DNA of 64,000 bases from an uncultured bacterium (GCA_949286705.1 CASEDF010000004.1:186001-250000), one strand, 5' to 3'. Shown: positions 7,643-16,682, numbered from the stretch's first letter. Notes: generated by a model from the letters alone, not told the origin. A program made the numbers and translations.

Positions 7643-8716
7643 TTACGCATCTTTATTTATGTCTTTGATACTCAAAGCTATTCTGTGTTCCTGCGGTGTG
7701 AATTTCTTAATAAGAACTTCAACACTGTCGCCGACTTTGAATTGATTAAACGGGTTAACGTTTTCGTCAGCCATTTCGGAAACCGGTAATAAAGCTTCAA
7801 CACCGGGGAAAATGTTAATAAATGCGCCAAAACCCGTAACTTTATTAACAGTACCCGTGATTACCTGACCTTCTTCAAACTGACCTTCAATCTGCTGCCA
7901 AGGATCTTCACCCATTCTCTTTAATGATAATGAAATTCTCTTCAATTCATTATCGATTTTAATAATTTTAACTTCAATGGTTTCACCGAGAGAAATAACA
8001 TCAGACGGATGTTTAATTCTTGACCATGAAATTTCTGAAATAGGCAGCAAACCGTCTATTCCGTTGATATCAACGAATGCGCCGAAATCAGCGATTCTTA
8101 CGACTTCACCTTTAACTATCTGACCTTCTTCAAGAGTTGACAGGATGTTATCAACAACCTGATCACGCTGTTCTGCAACAGCCATACGCTGAGAAAGGAT
8201 TAATTTATTTTTCTTGGGATCTGCTTCGAGAACTTTAACTTCAATTTTTTGATCAACCAGACCGTCGAACGGAGTGCCTGTTCTCAATTGTGATGACGGG
8301 ATAAATCCTTTCAAATCAGCCACATCAACCAGAACACCGCCTTTTACTATAGAAACAACTTTTGCTAAAATAGTGTCGCCCTGAACTTTTGCATCATTCA
8401 ACTGTGCCCATGCTTGAGCAAATGCAATACGTTTAAGTGACAAAACCATTCCTTCTTCGTCATTTTCTTCTTTTAAAACGTAAAATTCTTTTTCATCACC
8501 GATTTCAAGAGTTTCAGCGCCTTCGCCTGAAGGGATTTCTTTACTCGGCAAGAATGCTTCCGTTTTTGCACCGCGAATACTTATCAAATATCCGTCCTGT
8601 TCTTTTTTAGCAACCGTACCTTCTACGATATCGGCTACTGAATAAGATTTTGAAAAGCTTTCTTCCAAAAGTTTTTCAAATTCATCCATTGATGTTTTTT
8701 CTAATGTTGCTGTCAT
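7643..8716 (-). CDS. rpsA: 30S ribosomal protein S1, four-domain form
   Basis: S1 helps recruit mRNA to the 30S subunit. Four S1 RNA-binding repeats can be followed (about residues 26-95, 110-176, 195-263, 280-349), the third and fourth being the best conserved (VRIADFGAFVDINGIDGLLPISEISW and GTVNKVTGFGAFINIFPG, written as separate blocks). E. coli S1 has six repeats; 357 aa with four repeats is the shorter form common in Gram-positives and cyanobacteria. It starts 2 nt after the ispH stop, so the two are probably one transcript, an arrangement known in other phyla where they can even be fused. Confidence 0.93.
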   Translation of the reverse strand: MTATLEKTSMDEFEKLLEESFSKSYSVADIVEGTVAKKEQDGYLISIRGAKTEAFLPSKEIPSGEGAETLEIGDEKEFYVLKEENDEEGMVLSLKRIAFAQAWAQLNDAKVQGDTILAKVVSIVKGGVLVDVADLKGFIPSSQLRTGTPFDGLVDQKIEVKVLEADPKKNKLILSQRMAVAEQRDQVVDNILSTLEEGQIVKGEVVRIADFGAFVDINGIDGLLPISEISWSRIKHPSDVISLGETIEVKIIKIDNELKRISLSLKRMGEDPWQQIEGQFEEGQVITGTVNKVTGFGAFINIFPGVEALLPVSEMADENVNPFNQFKVGDSVEVLIKKFTPQEHRIALSIKDINKDA

Positions 8717-8718
8717 TT

Positions 8719-9588
8719 TTATTCTCCTTTTCTAATTTTATTAATTACTTTTTCAATAACTTCCTGAGGGGTGGAAGCCCCTGCAGTAATCGAAATTTTT
8801 TCTGCGTTTTTGATTAAATCAATATAATTTTCCAATTCTTCGTCGTTTTCAATGTGAATTGTTTTTGTAATGTCTTTCAAAATTTCAGCCAAATGAGTTG
8901 TGTTAGCGCTTTTTTTGGAACCTACGACAATCATAAGATCGCTGTTTTGCGCCAATTCTTTAGCTTCTGTTTGCCGCATGGAAGTGCTTGCGCAGATTGT
9001 ATTTGCGACGTGCAATTCTTTTGCAATAGCCGTCAGGTATTCAACCACAGGCGTCAGGGTTGTAATCCTTTGCGTTGTCTGGACAACCACTCCTATTTTT
9101 TTGTGTGATTTTAATTCAGCCTCAAGCGGTTTTAATTTTTCAACGGAGCTTGCGACAACAACTTTGTCGGTATAGAGTTCGGCATTTGCTTTAATCGCAA
9201 TAACTTCCGGATGTTCGGATTTTCCGACGATAACGACGTAATACCCCTCTTTTGCAAGTTCAATTGCTTTTTGCTGAACTTTTTTGACGTCAGGACATGT
9301 CAAATCAACAGGCTCAAAGCCTGCCTGTTTAATTTTTTCAATAACCTGCGGGCTTTCGCCATGACTTCTGATAACACAAATCCCTTCGCCCTTTTCGGGA
9401 ATTTCGGTTAGTGTTTTTATCCCTAAACTTTCCAATTCGTGAATAACCTGAGTGTTATGAATAAGTTCACCCAGCACAAAAACATTTTTATCAGGGTTTT
9501 CGGCTTTTAATTTTTTAGCGGTTTCAACGGCTCTTTTTACACCGTAGCAAAATCCCGCGTGTTTTGCTAAAATAATTTCTTTCGGCAA
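8719..9588 (-). CDS. ispH: 4-hydroxy-3-methylbut-2-enyl diphosphate reductase
   Basis: IspH makes IPP and DMAPP in the last step of the MEP isoprenoid pathway using a 4Fe-4S cluster. The three cluster cysteines are recognisable in HAGFCYGVKRAV, LTCPDVKK and NTICASTSMRQ, and the substrate-binding EHPEV and TTQRI segments are present. The open frame extends to a TTG at 9732, but that extension encodes a palindromic repeat and a spurious hydrophobic peptide. I prefer the TTG at 9588, giving MPKEIILAKHAGFCYG and 289 aa, the usual length. Neither start has a strong ribosome binding site. Located directly upstream of rpsA. Confidence 0.9.
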   Translation of the reverse strand: MPKEIILAKHAGFCYGVKRAVETAKKLKAENPDKNVFVLGELIHNTQVIHELESLGIKTLTEIPEKGEGICVIRSHGESPQVIEKIKQAGFEPVDLTCPDVKKVQQKAIELAKEGYYVVIVGKSEHPEVIAIKANAELYTDKVVVASSVEKLKPLEAELKSHKKIGVVVQTTQRITTLTPVVEYLTAIAKELHVANTICASTSMRQTEAKELAQNSDLMIVVGSKKSANTTHLAEILKDITKTIHIENDEELENYIDLIKNAEKISITAGASTPQEVIEKVINKIRKGE

Positions 9589-9654
9589 TTTAAAATTGTC
9601 TTCTTTCTTTTGAACTCGCGATTTTTCCTTAAAATTTTTAAGAATTATTTTAAT

Positions 9655-9686
9655 GAGATTCTGAAATAAATTCAGAATGACAAAAA
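9655..9686 (+). repeat. Palindromic repeat element, TTCTGAA-stem variant
   Basis: GAG-ATTCTGAA-ataaa-TTCAGAAT-GACAAAAA: an 8-bp stem with a 5-nt loop, flanked by GAG and GACAAAAA. The copy inside ileS (59619-59650) has identical flanks and stem and differs only in the loop (acaag). It lies in the ispH upstream region and creates the false N-terminal extension of that frame. Confidence 0.75.
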
Positions 9687-9733
9687 TAAACCGCTGTAAG
9701 ACAATTAAATTACAAACACAACCAAAAGTCAAT

Positions 9734-12403
9734 CTAAGCTTTTATTTGCAAATTGTTGCCCATTTCACTGTTATCGAATTTTTTGTTATGCTTTGGACCG
9801 GAAGCCAATTCCAGAAGTTTTTGGTGGACAGAGGAACCGGGCTGATAATTATAAAATCCGGGGTTTAACAAAATATTACGCGCCAATTCGGTATTTTTGG
9901 TTAAAATAGCCAAATCGGGAGCTTCTTCTTTATTAGTTTTGGCATATTCCATTATATCTATACCCAACTCGGTGGCTAAAGCAACAGTATTAGATTCTTT
10001 GCCTTTCAAGAGTTTAAATATGTCATCCTTGTACATATTCAATTTAGTACCGGCACTGTTTAAAATTGTTTGATAGAATGATAAATTATCTTTCAAGAAA
10101 GTAAATATTTTAGCCGGACTTGCATTTTTACAATACAATTCAATCATCTTAGTTCGTTGCCCCTGAGACAGACCGGCAAGATAATTTGAAAATTGCACAT
10201 TATATTTATCAACAATTTCAACAAATTTTTGAGCGGCTTCGGCGCTGTTCAAATCAATTTTTTTAAGTTCTTCCTGCATTTGAACGGTTTGCTCCTCAGA
10301 TTGAGGAGTTTCAACCGGTGTGTCGTCAAAATTTACCGGACTAACAGTATCTTGAGACAGAATTTCATTTGAAGAATAATTTTGTTCAACTGAAGATGCC
10401 GCATCGGATGAATTATCAGGTGCTGGAGGTTCGGTTCTTATGGCATCTGTAAGATTTTCTTTGCCGAGAGATTTGGTATACTCGCTTGCCCAATCTCTGA
10501 CGCTTTCGTCCAATTTGTAGATATTACTTGCGGCGTATTCCTGAACCTCATCAAATTTTGATGACATAACTATTTTATAGATGTCATCCTGGTTTTCCGC
10601 ATCAACACCGGAGGCGTTTGCATCAGCCAATCCTTTTTGGACTTCAACAGCATCCGTATCAGATAAATATTGAGTTGCATCCATTGTGTTCTGCGCAAAC
10701 GGCACCTGTGCATCTTTTTCTATAATTTTTTCTGCCAAGGCGTCATTAAAACCATGCAGTACAAATTTATCACCACGAGCTCTTTGTGCTATTACTTTTT
10801 GTGTCTCAATTTGTTCTTCACCGGAAATTCCTTCAAAAACCTTTGAGGTCTGCTCACGCCTAATCTCATCATTTTTTAAATTAGTAACAGTAGCGGCATA
10901 TTGTCGTCTTATTGCAAGAGTTGGAGCCAAATTCACTGCGTCAACATGTGTGCGTTGCAAATCTTTATTTTTGGTCTTTGAAAATTCTTCCATTGCCATG
11001 ACATGACCATCTCTAGCCATAATAGCCCTGGCATCCTTTACTTCAGGAAGGAAATAGTCACCACGTTGATCTGCCAATTTTGTTTGAAATCTTGCAATAG
11101 CGGCAGCTTCATCTTCTGACAAATCTTGAGTCCCATTTGATTCAAAATATTGGTTTATATCTATCAACGCATCTTTCATTTCTTGATCAGAATCGTCAAA
11201 ATTTAAAGATGCAAGAAGTTTAGTATCCTTACCTACAGCAATCAATAAATATCTAGCATATTCCGGCTGTTCGTCATTTAAAGAACCAATCATATTTTGG
11301 AATTCCCTAGCCCTCTTTTCTTCCGGAACTTTATAAAGCTCTTTAGAGACATAATCAATGAATACTTGCTTACGTTCTTCTCTGGTAAGTTTCTTACCAT
11401 CTATACTATTTTTAAAATCTGTATATAAATTATCATAAGTACCATCAGCTTTTTGACTAGCTGCATTTAATGCAGCACCTATAGTATTCTCTCTTGCAGC
11501 TAATTCAGGAGAAGAATTCTCTAATATTTTTTTAGACTTTTCTATGCTTGAAGAAATTCTCTCTTGCTTCTGTGCCAAATCCAGACCTATTGCCATTGCG
11601 TCTTCTATGTCACCTCCGGCTTCAAAAGTTACTGAATTTTTAGTAATTTCTTCTGAAATTTTATCAAACAGCTTTTCTTTATGCATAAGCCCATGTTGTA
11701 TTTCAAGTTTTGTCTTATCTGCATAAGAAAGATTTGCCAAATCTTCTTTTGTAAACCCATTTTCTATAACCATATGGAAATCAGCCATATAATTTCTGCG
11801 TAAACGCGCCTTGCGCTCATCTGACATATTATTCCATCTTTCATCAGAAAATCCGCGTGTCTGCTTTATATGATTGTCTAACAGTTCTTGTCTTGCTGCA
11901 TCTTTTTGATCTTCAGGAACATCTTTTAGCATTTCATCCGTTATGGATCTTAAATAAGCAGCCCTTTGTTCAGGAGACATTTGTTTCCAGTCTTTTTCCG
12001 TTATAGTTCGTTTAGAAGTATCATCCCGCTTAATAATACTATTTTCTTTATTCTGGACTTCAGCCTTTACCTCCACAGGATTTTCTATTGATGTCAATTT
12101 GTCATTTGCGGCTTCTGTTGTTGTTTTTTCAATAGATAAACCAGGTATTCCAAAATTAGTTTTATCAGCAGGATTTTTAATTTGATTAATCTGATTATTT
12201 ACTTCACTTTTTTGTTCGTCAGATAACTGTAAATATTGTTCCAGAGTTAGACCAAGTAATTTAAGTAACTCTTCATCAACAGCTACAGGTACAACTATAT
12301 TTTTTGAACTTTCAACAATAGGATTTGGTGTAACTGAGCTGGCAGGCGTTGTTTGCACCTGCTGCACATTCTGCTGTTTAATTGTACCGTCACCAAAAGC
12401 CAT
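9734..12403 (-). CDS. Large helical protein of unknown function (889 aa)
   Basis: I do not recognise a family. The protein has no signal peptide or membrane segment, starts MAFGDGTIKQQNVQQVQ, has a low-complexity Gln/Thr/Ser/Pro N terminus (to about residue 40) and is otherwise strongly charged and helical. A short helix-cap motif recurs: LSDEQKSEV (60), MSPEQRAAYL (142), MSDERKARLR (193), LSYADKTKLE (225) and LSQGQRTKM in the C-terminal part, hinting at repeated helical units. A Ser/Glu/Pro-rich linker lies around 640-720. A hairpin terminator separates it from the upstream 378-aa gene. Possibly a scaffold or clade-specific structural protein; this is inference. Confidence 0.8.
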   Translation of the reverse strand: MAFGDGTIKQQNVQQVQTTPASSVTPNPIVESSKNIVVPVAVDEELLKLLGLTLEQYLQLSDEQKSEVNNQINQIKNPADKTNFGIPGLSIEKTTTEAANDKLTSIENPVEVKAEVQNKENSIIKRDDTSKRTITEKDWKQMSPEQRAAYLRSITDEMLKDVPEDQKDAARQELLDNHIKQTRGFSDERWNNMSDERKARLRRNYMADFHMVIENGFTKEDLANLSYADKTKLEIQHGLMHKEKLFDKISEEITKNSVTFEAGGDIEDAMAIGLDLAQKQERISSSIEKSKKILENSSPELAARENTIGAALNAASQKADGTYDNLYTDFKNSIDGKKLTREERKQVFIDYVSKELYKVPEEKRAREFQNMIGSLNDEQPEYARYLLIAVGKDTKLLASLNFDDSDQEMKDALIDINQYFESNGTQDLSEDEAAAIARFQTKLADQRGDYFLPEVKDARAIMARDGHVMAMEEFSKTKNKDLQRTHVDAVNLAPTLAIRRQYAATVTNLKNDEIRREQTSKVFEGISGEEQIETQKVIAQRARGDKFVLHGFNDALAEKIIEKDAQVPFAQNTMDATQYLSDTDAVEVQKGLADANASGVDAENQDDIYKIVMSSKFDEVQEYAASNIYKLDESVRDWASEYTKSLGKENLTDAIRTEPPAPDNSSDAASSVEQNYSSNEILSQDTVSPVNFDDTPVETPQSEEQTVQMQEELKKIDLNSAEAAQKFVEIVDKYNVQFSNYLAGLSQGQRTKMIELYCKNASPAKIFTFLKDNLSFYQTILNSAGTKLNMYKDDIFKLLKGKESNTVALATELGIDIMEYAKTNKEEAPDLAILTKNTELARNILLNPGFYNYQPGSSVHQKLLELASGPKHNKKFDNSEMGNNLQIKA

Positions 12404-12436
12404 TATTTTCTCTCTGTTTTTAACACTTATTTATAT

Positions 12437-12473
12437 AAAAACATGCTAAAATGCTCTATTTCAGCATGTTTTC
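12437..12473 (-). terminator. Terminator after the 378-aa FG-leader gene
   Basis: On the minus strand AAAACATGCT pairs with AGCATGTTTT around a 15-nt loop and is followed by TTAT. It lies 26 nt after the stop of the 12499-13635 gene and before the start of the 889-aa gene. Confidence 0.65.
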
Positions 12474-12498
12474 ATGTTGTTACATTTATTTACATATA

Positions 12499-13635
12499 TC
12501 ATTTATCTTCAAGCACCAAGTTAGAAACTTTTTGGTTTACTTTAACAGCTGATTCTGAATTTTTATTATATTCAGGAGATTTTACTGCTTTGATAATCTC
12601 CGTCCCCAATACATCATCCGTTATAATAAAATTATCTATTTGAAGGCCAAAATTGTCCCTATCAAGAGGTACATTATCCACAGATATAGCCATTATTATT
12701 CCTGTATTCAACAATGCATCTATACCATGGAGTCTGCCGTCAATTAAAGAAACACCCCTAACTCTTGTTGACCAGCCGCCTTTGTCTTCGTGTACAATTC
12801 TTATTTCTTCAAAATTACTTAAATTATTATCTAAATCGTAAAACTTAAGGGTGTAATTACCATGAGAACCTTTAATTTGTATATCATCTTTACCCATAGA
12901 CTTTCGACCAAAATATTCCATTTCAGATTCATGTGTTTTTGCTTTTCCAGAAACATTAAAGTCAAAAATTGCGGATAATCTGTCGATTTTATTTTTTATA
13001 AAATCGTCATCAACAAAAAGCAAATCGCCTTCCTCAGTTGCAACAATCAAATTATTATGAGCCTGCCGGACACCTTTTATATTGCTCTGATTGGTCGGCT
13101 GGGAAATAACAGCTTCTACATAATTAACAACTTGAGGATCAAGAAAGCTGAAGCTTTGAATTTTTCCATTATATTCGGTTTCTCCTATGACTTCTTTAGT
13201 ATACATAGGGCCTTCTTTTACACCGTTTTCGCCATATAAATATATTTCTCTGTTGACAAGATCTTTGGCTTCAAATGTAAACTTTCCGGCTTTTAACAAA
13301 ATTTTATCAAAGCTGTCAGTGCCGCCTTTTGTATTCAATGCCATCACAGTAACGTCCGTGCCGTTTTGAGTCTTAAATGAATCACCATAAATAAGCACTC
13401 GGCTCTGCGACTGTGGAGCTTCCGCAAGCTCAATTGTGTGGGCATTGCTCTCTGCCCGCATAATATTTTCTGCATTTGTTGTCGTTAAAGGGCTCATTGC
13501 TATCAAAACCGCCAGAGGAACCGCCTTCATCGGACTTGTAACATTATGATTTTTTGCAGGTTTTTCCCCGCGTTTTCCAAAACTTATATTTGAATAACCC
13601 TTGTTCGTAACACTTGATATTGCTTGAATTGTCAT
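12499..13635 (-). CDS. Unknown exported protein with FG-type N-terminal leader (378 aa)
   Basis: The N terminus reads MTIQAISSVTNKGYSNISFG, followed by a basic stretch (KRGEKPAKNH) and a hydrophobic segment at residues 36-50 ending near TNA-EN (53-57), which could be a signal peptide with an unusually long leader. The first 20 residues align with those of the 94-aa protein at 28592-28876 (M-x-[IV]-x-x-I-S-x-[IV] ... K ... [IV]-[ST]-F-G). The mature part is beta-rich and soluble-looking with no family that I recognise. A good promoter (13738-13766) and a leader of about 100 nt precede it; RBS CAAGGAG. Probably envelope-associated or secreted; function unknown. Confidence 0.8.
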   Translation of the reverse strand: MTIQAISSVTNKGYSNISFGKRGEKPAKNHNVTSPMKAVPLAVLIAMSPLTTTNAENIMRAESNAHTIELAEAPQSQSRVLIYGDSFKTQNGTDVTVMALNTKGGTDSFDKILLKAGKFTFEAKDLVNREIYLYGENGVKEGPMYTKEVIGETEYNGKIQSFSFLDPQVVNYVEAVISQPTNQSNIKGVRQAHNNLIVATEEGDLLFVDDDFIKNKIDRLSAIFDFNVSGKAKTHESEMEYFGRKSMGKDDIQIKGSHGNYTLKFYDLDNNLSNFEEIRIVHEDKGGWSTRVRGVSLIDGRLHGIDALLNTGIIMAISVDNVPLDRDNFGLQIDNFIITDDVLGTEIIKAVKSPEYNKNSESAVKVNQKVSNLVLEDK

Positions 13636-13737
13636 AACAACTCCTTGTTTTTAGTACTTTTTCATCAGAAAACACCTAAAAACCTTTTTTGCTACCGCTA
13701 ATATTTATTTTTTTTAATTCACTAACCTTTTAAGCCT

Positions 13738-13766
13738 ATTATAGCAATGTTTTTCAGGTTTGTAAA
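13738..13766 (-). promoter_or_regulatory. Promoter of the 378-aa FG-leader gene
   Basis: On the minus strand TTTACA-N17-TATAAT, an almost ideal vegetative promoter. The start would be near 13731, leaving an untranslated leader of about 95 nt, long for this genome. Confidence 0.7.
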
Positions 13767-13886
13767 GAGTTTTGAACAAATTTAATATATCTTAACGATA
13801 TCCTGAAAAACTTTTTTGCTTGTAATCCATAAATGTTTGTAATACACTTGATGTGTGTAAAATTTTACAAAAGAAGGAGAACTCAA

Positions 13887-14846
13887 ATGAGTGAAAGAAA
13901 ATTAGTTGGAACAGGAGAGATGTTCAAAAAAGCATTGGCAGGCGGATATGCTATCGGTGCTTACAACGTAAACAACATGGAAATTTTGCAAGGTATTGCA
14001 GAAGCTGCTGAAGAAACTCAATCACCTATTATTTTGCAGGTTTCAGCAGGTGCAAGAAAATATGCTAACCAGACTTACTTAATCAAATTGGTTGAAGCAG
14101 CACTCGCTACAACTACAGTACCTATCGCTTTACACCTTGATCACGGTGCTGATTTTGAAATTTGTAAAGCTTGTATCGATGGCGGTTTCTCATCAGTTAT
14201 GATTGACGGTTCAAGATTCCCGCTCGAAGAAAATATCAAATTGACTAAACAGGTTGTAGACTACGCTCATCCGCGCGGAGTTTCAGTTGAAGCAGAACTC
14301 GGTAAACTCGCAGGCGTTGAAGATGATGTTAAAGTTCATGCTAAAGATTCAACATACACTGATCCTGAAGAAGCAGCAAGATTTGTTAAAGAAACAGGCT
14401 GCGATTCATTAGCAGTTGCTATCGGAACTTCTCACGGCGCTTACAAATTCAAAGGCGAAGCTAAACTTGATTTTGAAAGATTGGCTGAAATTAAAAAAGC
14501 TGTAAATGCAGTTGTAGGCTATGATTATCCGTTAGTTTTACACGGTTCTTCATCAGTTCCTAAAGAATTTGTTGAAAAATGCAACAAATTCGGCGGCAAC
14601 TTGCCTGACGCTCAAGGTGTTCCTGAAGAAATGTTGGCTTACGCATCTAAACACGGTGTTGCTAAAATTAACATTGATACAGACTTAAGACTTGCAATGA
14701 CATCAACTATCAGAGAATTCTTTATTGAACATCCTGAAAAATTCGACCCGAGAGAATATATGGGACCGGGAAGAACTGCTGTTAAAGAAATGGTTATGCA
14801 CAAAATGCGCGACGTTTTGGGTACAGCAGGCCACGCTCAGGACTAA
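13887..14846 (+). CDS. fba: Class II fructose-1,6-bisphosphate aldolase
   Basis: Catalyses the reversible aldol cleavage of fructose-1,6-bisphosphate in glycolysis and gluconeogenesis, using zinc. Family blocks: AYNVNNMEILQGIAEAA, the zinc-ligand segment LHLDHGADFE, GFSSVMIDGSR, VEAELGKLAG and VLHGSSSVPKE, ending with KINIDTDLRLA. The start at 13887 (MSERKLVGTGEMF, 319 aa) follows AGAAGGAGAA; an upstream ATG at 13833 overlaps the promoter region and is rejected. A single-gene unit with its own terminator. Confidence 0.96.
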   Translation: MSERKLVGTGEMFKKALAGGYAIGAYNVNNMEILQGIAEAAEETQSPIILQVSAGARKYANQTYLIKLVEAALATTTVPIALHLDHGADFEICKACIDGGFSSVMIDGSRFPLEENIKLTKQVVDYAHPRGVSVEAELGKLAGVEDDVKVHAKDSTYTDPEEAARFVKETGCDSLAVAIGTSHGAYKFKGEAKLDFERLAEIKKAVNAVVGYDYPLVLHGSSSVPKEFVEKCNKFGGNLPDAQGVPEEMLAYASKHGVAKINIDTDLRLAMTSTIREFFIEHPEKFDPREYMGPGRTAVKEMVMHKMRDVLGTAGHAQD

Positions 14847-14861
14847 TTATTTATCACATAG

Positions 14862-14892
14862 AAAAGACCGTCTTTTCAGACGGTCTTTTTTT
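14862..14892 (+). terminator. Terminator after fba
   Basis: AAAAGACCGTCT-TTTC-AGACGGTCTTTTTTT: 12-bp stem with a T-run. The A-run on its left makes it usable by the convergent 14907-16526 gene as well. Confidence 0.92.
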
Positions 14893-14906
14893 ATGAAATA
14901 TCCACA

Positions 14907-16526
14907 CTATGCAGTCAACTCCAATTTTGATTGTGATAATTTATATTCCATAATATCTTTTTTGGTCTGCAAACGTATGTCACGAATTGCTTCTTTTGTC
15001 TGCTGTCTGATGGCTTTAATATTTTGTCTGTATTCTTGACGCTGAGCACGGATTTCGGCATTTATGGCTTTTTGTTCAGCACGTTTTGCGTCTTTAATAG
15101 CTTTTTGTTCTGCCCATTCAGCTTTGCTTGCTTCCTGTTCGGCCTGAAATTCTTCTAATCTTTTTTGTCTTGCTACTTTTCGTTCAGCTTTTCTTTCAGC
15201 ACGTTCGGCATCTTTAATGGCTTTTTGTTCTGCCCATTCAGCTTTGCTTGCTTCCTGTTCGGCCTGAAATTCTTCTAATCTTTTTTGTCTTGCTGCTTTT
15301 CGTTCAGCTTTTCTTTCAGCACGTTCGGCATCTTTAATGGCTTTTTGTTCTGCCCATTCAACTTTGCTTGCTTCCTGTTCAGCCTGAAATTCTTCTAATC
15401 TTTTTTGTCTTGCTACTGCGCGGTCTTCAGCTCTGATATTTTTAATTTGAGCGCGGTATATTCTGTTTTCAGCTTTATTTTGACGAATTTTTGCTTGAAG
15501 CGAACTTACCGTATCATCCGGTTCAATTTGTTCTTGCGGTTTTGCCGGTACCGGTTCTTCAGCAACAACTTCTTCCTGTTTTTCTTCCGGTTTAACATTA
15601 GAGGTTTCATCTTCAGACGGTGTTACAACAGTTTCCTGAACTTCCTCCTTGGATGGTGTTGCCTCAACATCTTCCTCGACGGTTTCTTCATCTTTTTCCC
15701 CGGGCACAACTACCGGTGCCGGAACAACGGTGGTAACACTACCGGAAGTTGTTTCCTGCGCCGCTTCTTTGTGTTCGGCTTCGTCTTTTTCCTGAACCGG
15801 TATCACCGGCACATTATCTTTTACGTCATTAAGTTTTTCATCTATTGAATCTACAGATGCATCTGCGATTTCAGATTTCTTATCATTTTTTCCGCCGAAT
15901 AATGCTATTCCACCGCCAATAAGAAGTGCTGCAGCTGCACCGGCAATGGCATATTTACCTTTTACGCCTTTAAACATATTTCCCAACTTGCCTGATTTTT
16001 TTGCATTTTCCGCAATCTTTACAGCTGCAATCTCATCTGCTTTTACAACACCTGAAATTTCACCTTTGTGAGCGGCAAGATTTTTAAAACGTTGAAGTTT
16101 CAATTGTTCATAAGCTAATTTCTTTTCTAAATCTGCCAATTTAGCTTCGTTTCGGTATGCTTTAATTTTTTCCGCAGCAATTTCATCAGCCTTTACAACG
16201 CCTGACTTAGCACCCTTATTTTTTAAGATTCGCTTTCTGACTTCTGCTTTTTTAGCATCTTGAACATCTTTTTCTGCTAATGCCTTTTTCCAAAACTCGA
16301 TATATTCGTTACGTTTTGTCTGTTTTTCTACTGCAAGTTCTTTGCCGTAAGATTTACCAAAAGTTTTTTTGGCAGCTTTTTCTGCATCATATTGTAATCC
16401 AACAGCATATCTGCCCAATTGTTCGCCTAATTTTTTACCTCTTAATCCCAAGTTTTCCGCATCAAGTTTTAAATACCTTTCATATGCAGCAAACTTTGCA
16501 TCAAAATTAACTCCATCTGTTGCCAT
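14907..16526 (-). CDS. Coiled-coil membrane protein with 40-residue repeats (539 aa)
   Basis: Not a family I recognise. Residues 1-180 are helical and lysine/alanine rich, with SGVVKADEIAA occurring twice (about 108-118 and 158-168). A single hydrophobic segment (about 191-211, Ala/Gly/Leu/Ile rich) is followed by an acidic Pro/Val/Glu-rich stretch (about 215-345). The remainder is a highly charged predicted coiled coil made of a 40-residue unit (ARQKRLEEFQAEQEASK then AEWAEQKAIKDAERAE and RKAERK) repeated nearly perfectly. This suggests a membrane-anchored stalk or filament-like protein. RBS CGGAGGAC. It lies behind the ftsZ terminator, so a division role is not implied. Confidence 0.8.
   Translation of the reverse strand: MATDGVNFDAKFAAYERYLKLDAENLGLRGKKLGEQLGRYAVGLQYDAEKAAKKTFGKSYGKELAVEKQTKRNEYIEFWKKALAEKDVQDAKKAEVRKRILKNKGAKSGVVKADEIAAEKIKAYRNEAKLADLEKKLAYEQLKLQRFKNLAAHKGEISGVVKADEIAAVKIAENAKKSGKLGNMFKGVKGKYAIAGAAAALLIGGGIALFGGKNDKKSEIADASVDSIDEKLNDVKDNVPVIPVQEKDEAEHKEAAQETTSGSVTTVVPAPVVVPGEKDEETVEEDVEATPSKEEVQETVVTPSEDETSNVKPEEKQEEVVAEEPVPAKPQEQIEPDDTVSSLQAKIRQNKAENRIYRAQIKNIRAEDRAVARQKRLEEFQAEQEASKVEWAEQKAIKDAERAERKAERKAARQKRLEEFQAEQEASKAEWAEQKAIKDAERAERKAERKVARQKRLEEFQAEQEASKAEWAEQKAIKDAKRAEQKAINAEIRAQRQEYRQNIKAIRQQTKEAIRDIRLQTKKDIMEYKLSQSKLELTA
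15111..15412. repeat. 120-bp tandem repeat, about 2.5 copies
   Basis: Two full 120-bp units (about 15111-15230 and 15231-15350) and a partial third (to about 15412) differ at only a few bases. The period is 40 codons, so copy changes keep the frame and lengthen or shorten the coiled coil. The near identity of the units indicates recent duplication or ongoing homogenisation. Confidence 0.85.
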
Positions 16527-16682
16527 AATGTCCTCCGATGTTTATTTTTAATATCCCCTATGTATCTATTAAAAATTTTCGGAAGAAATTATTGACTATT
16601 AAAGAAATAATTTTTATATACTATAGGCAAATTATTACGTTAATCACACGTTTTAGACAAATTTACATTTTGTAACAAAAAT

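Noticed and set aside
13833-13886. Longer fba starting at 13833
   Set aside because: The extra residues (MFVIHLMCVKFYKRRRTQ) overlap the promoter and have no ribosome binding site; AGAAGGAGAA precedes the ATG at 13887.
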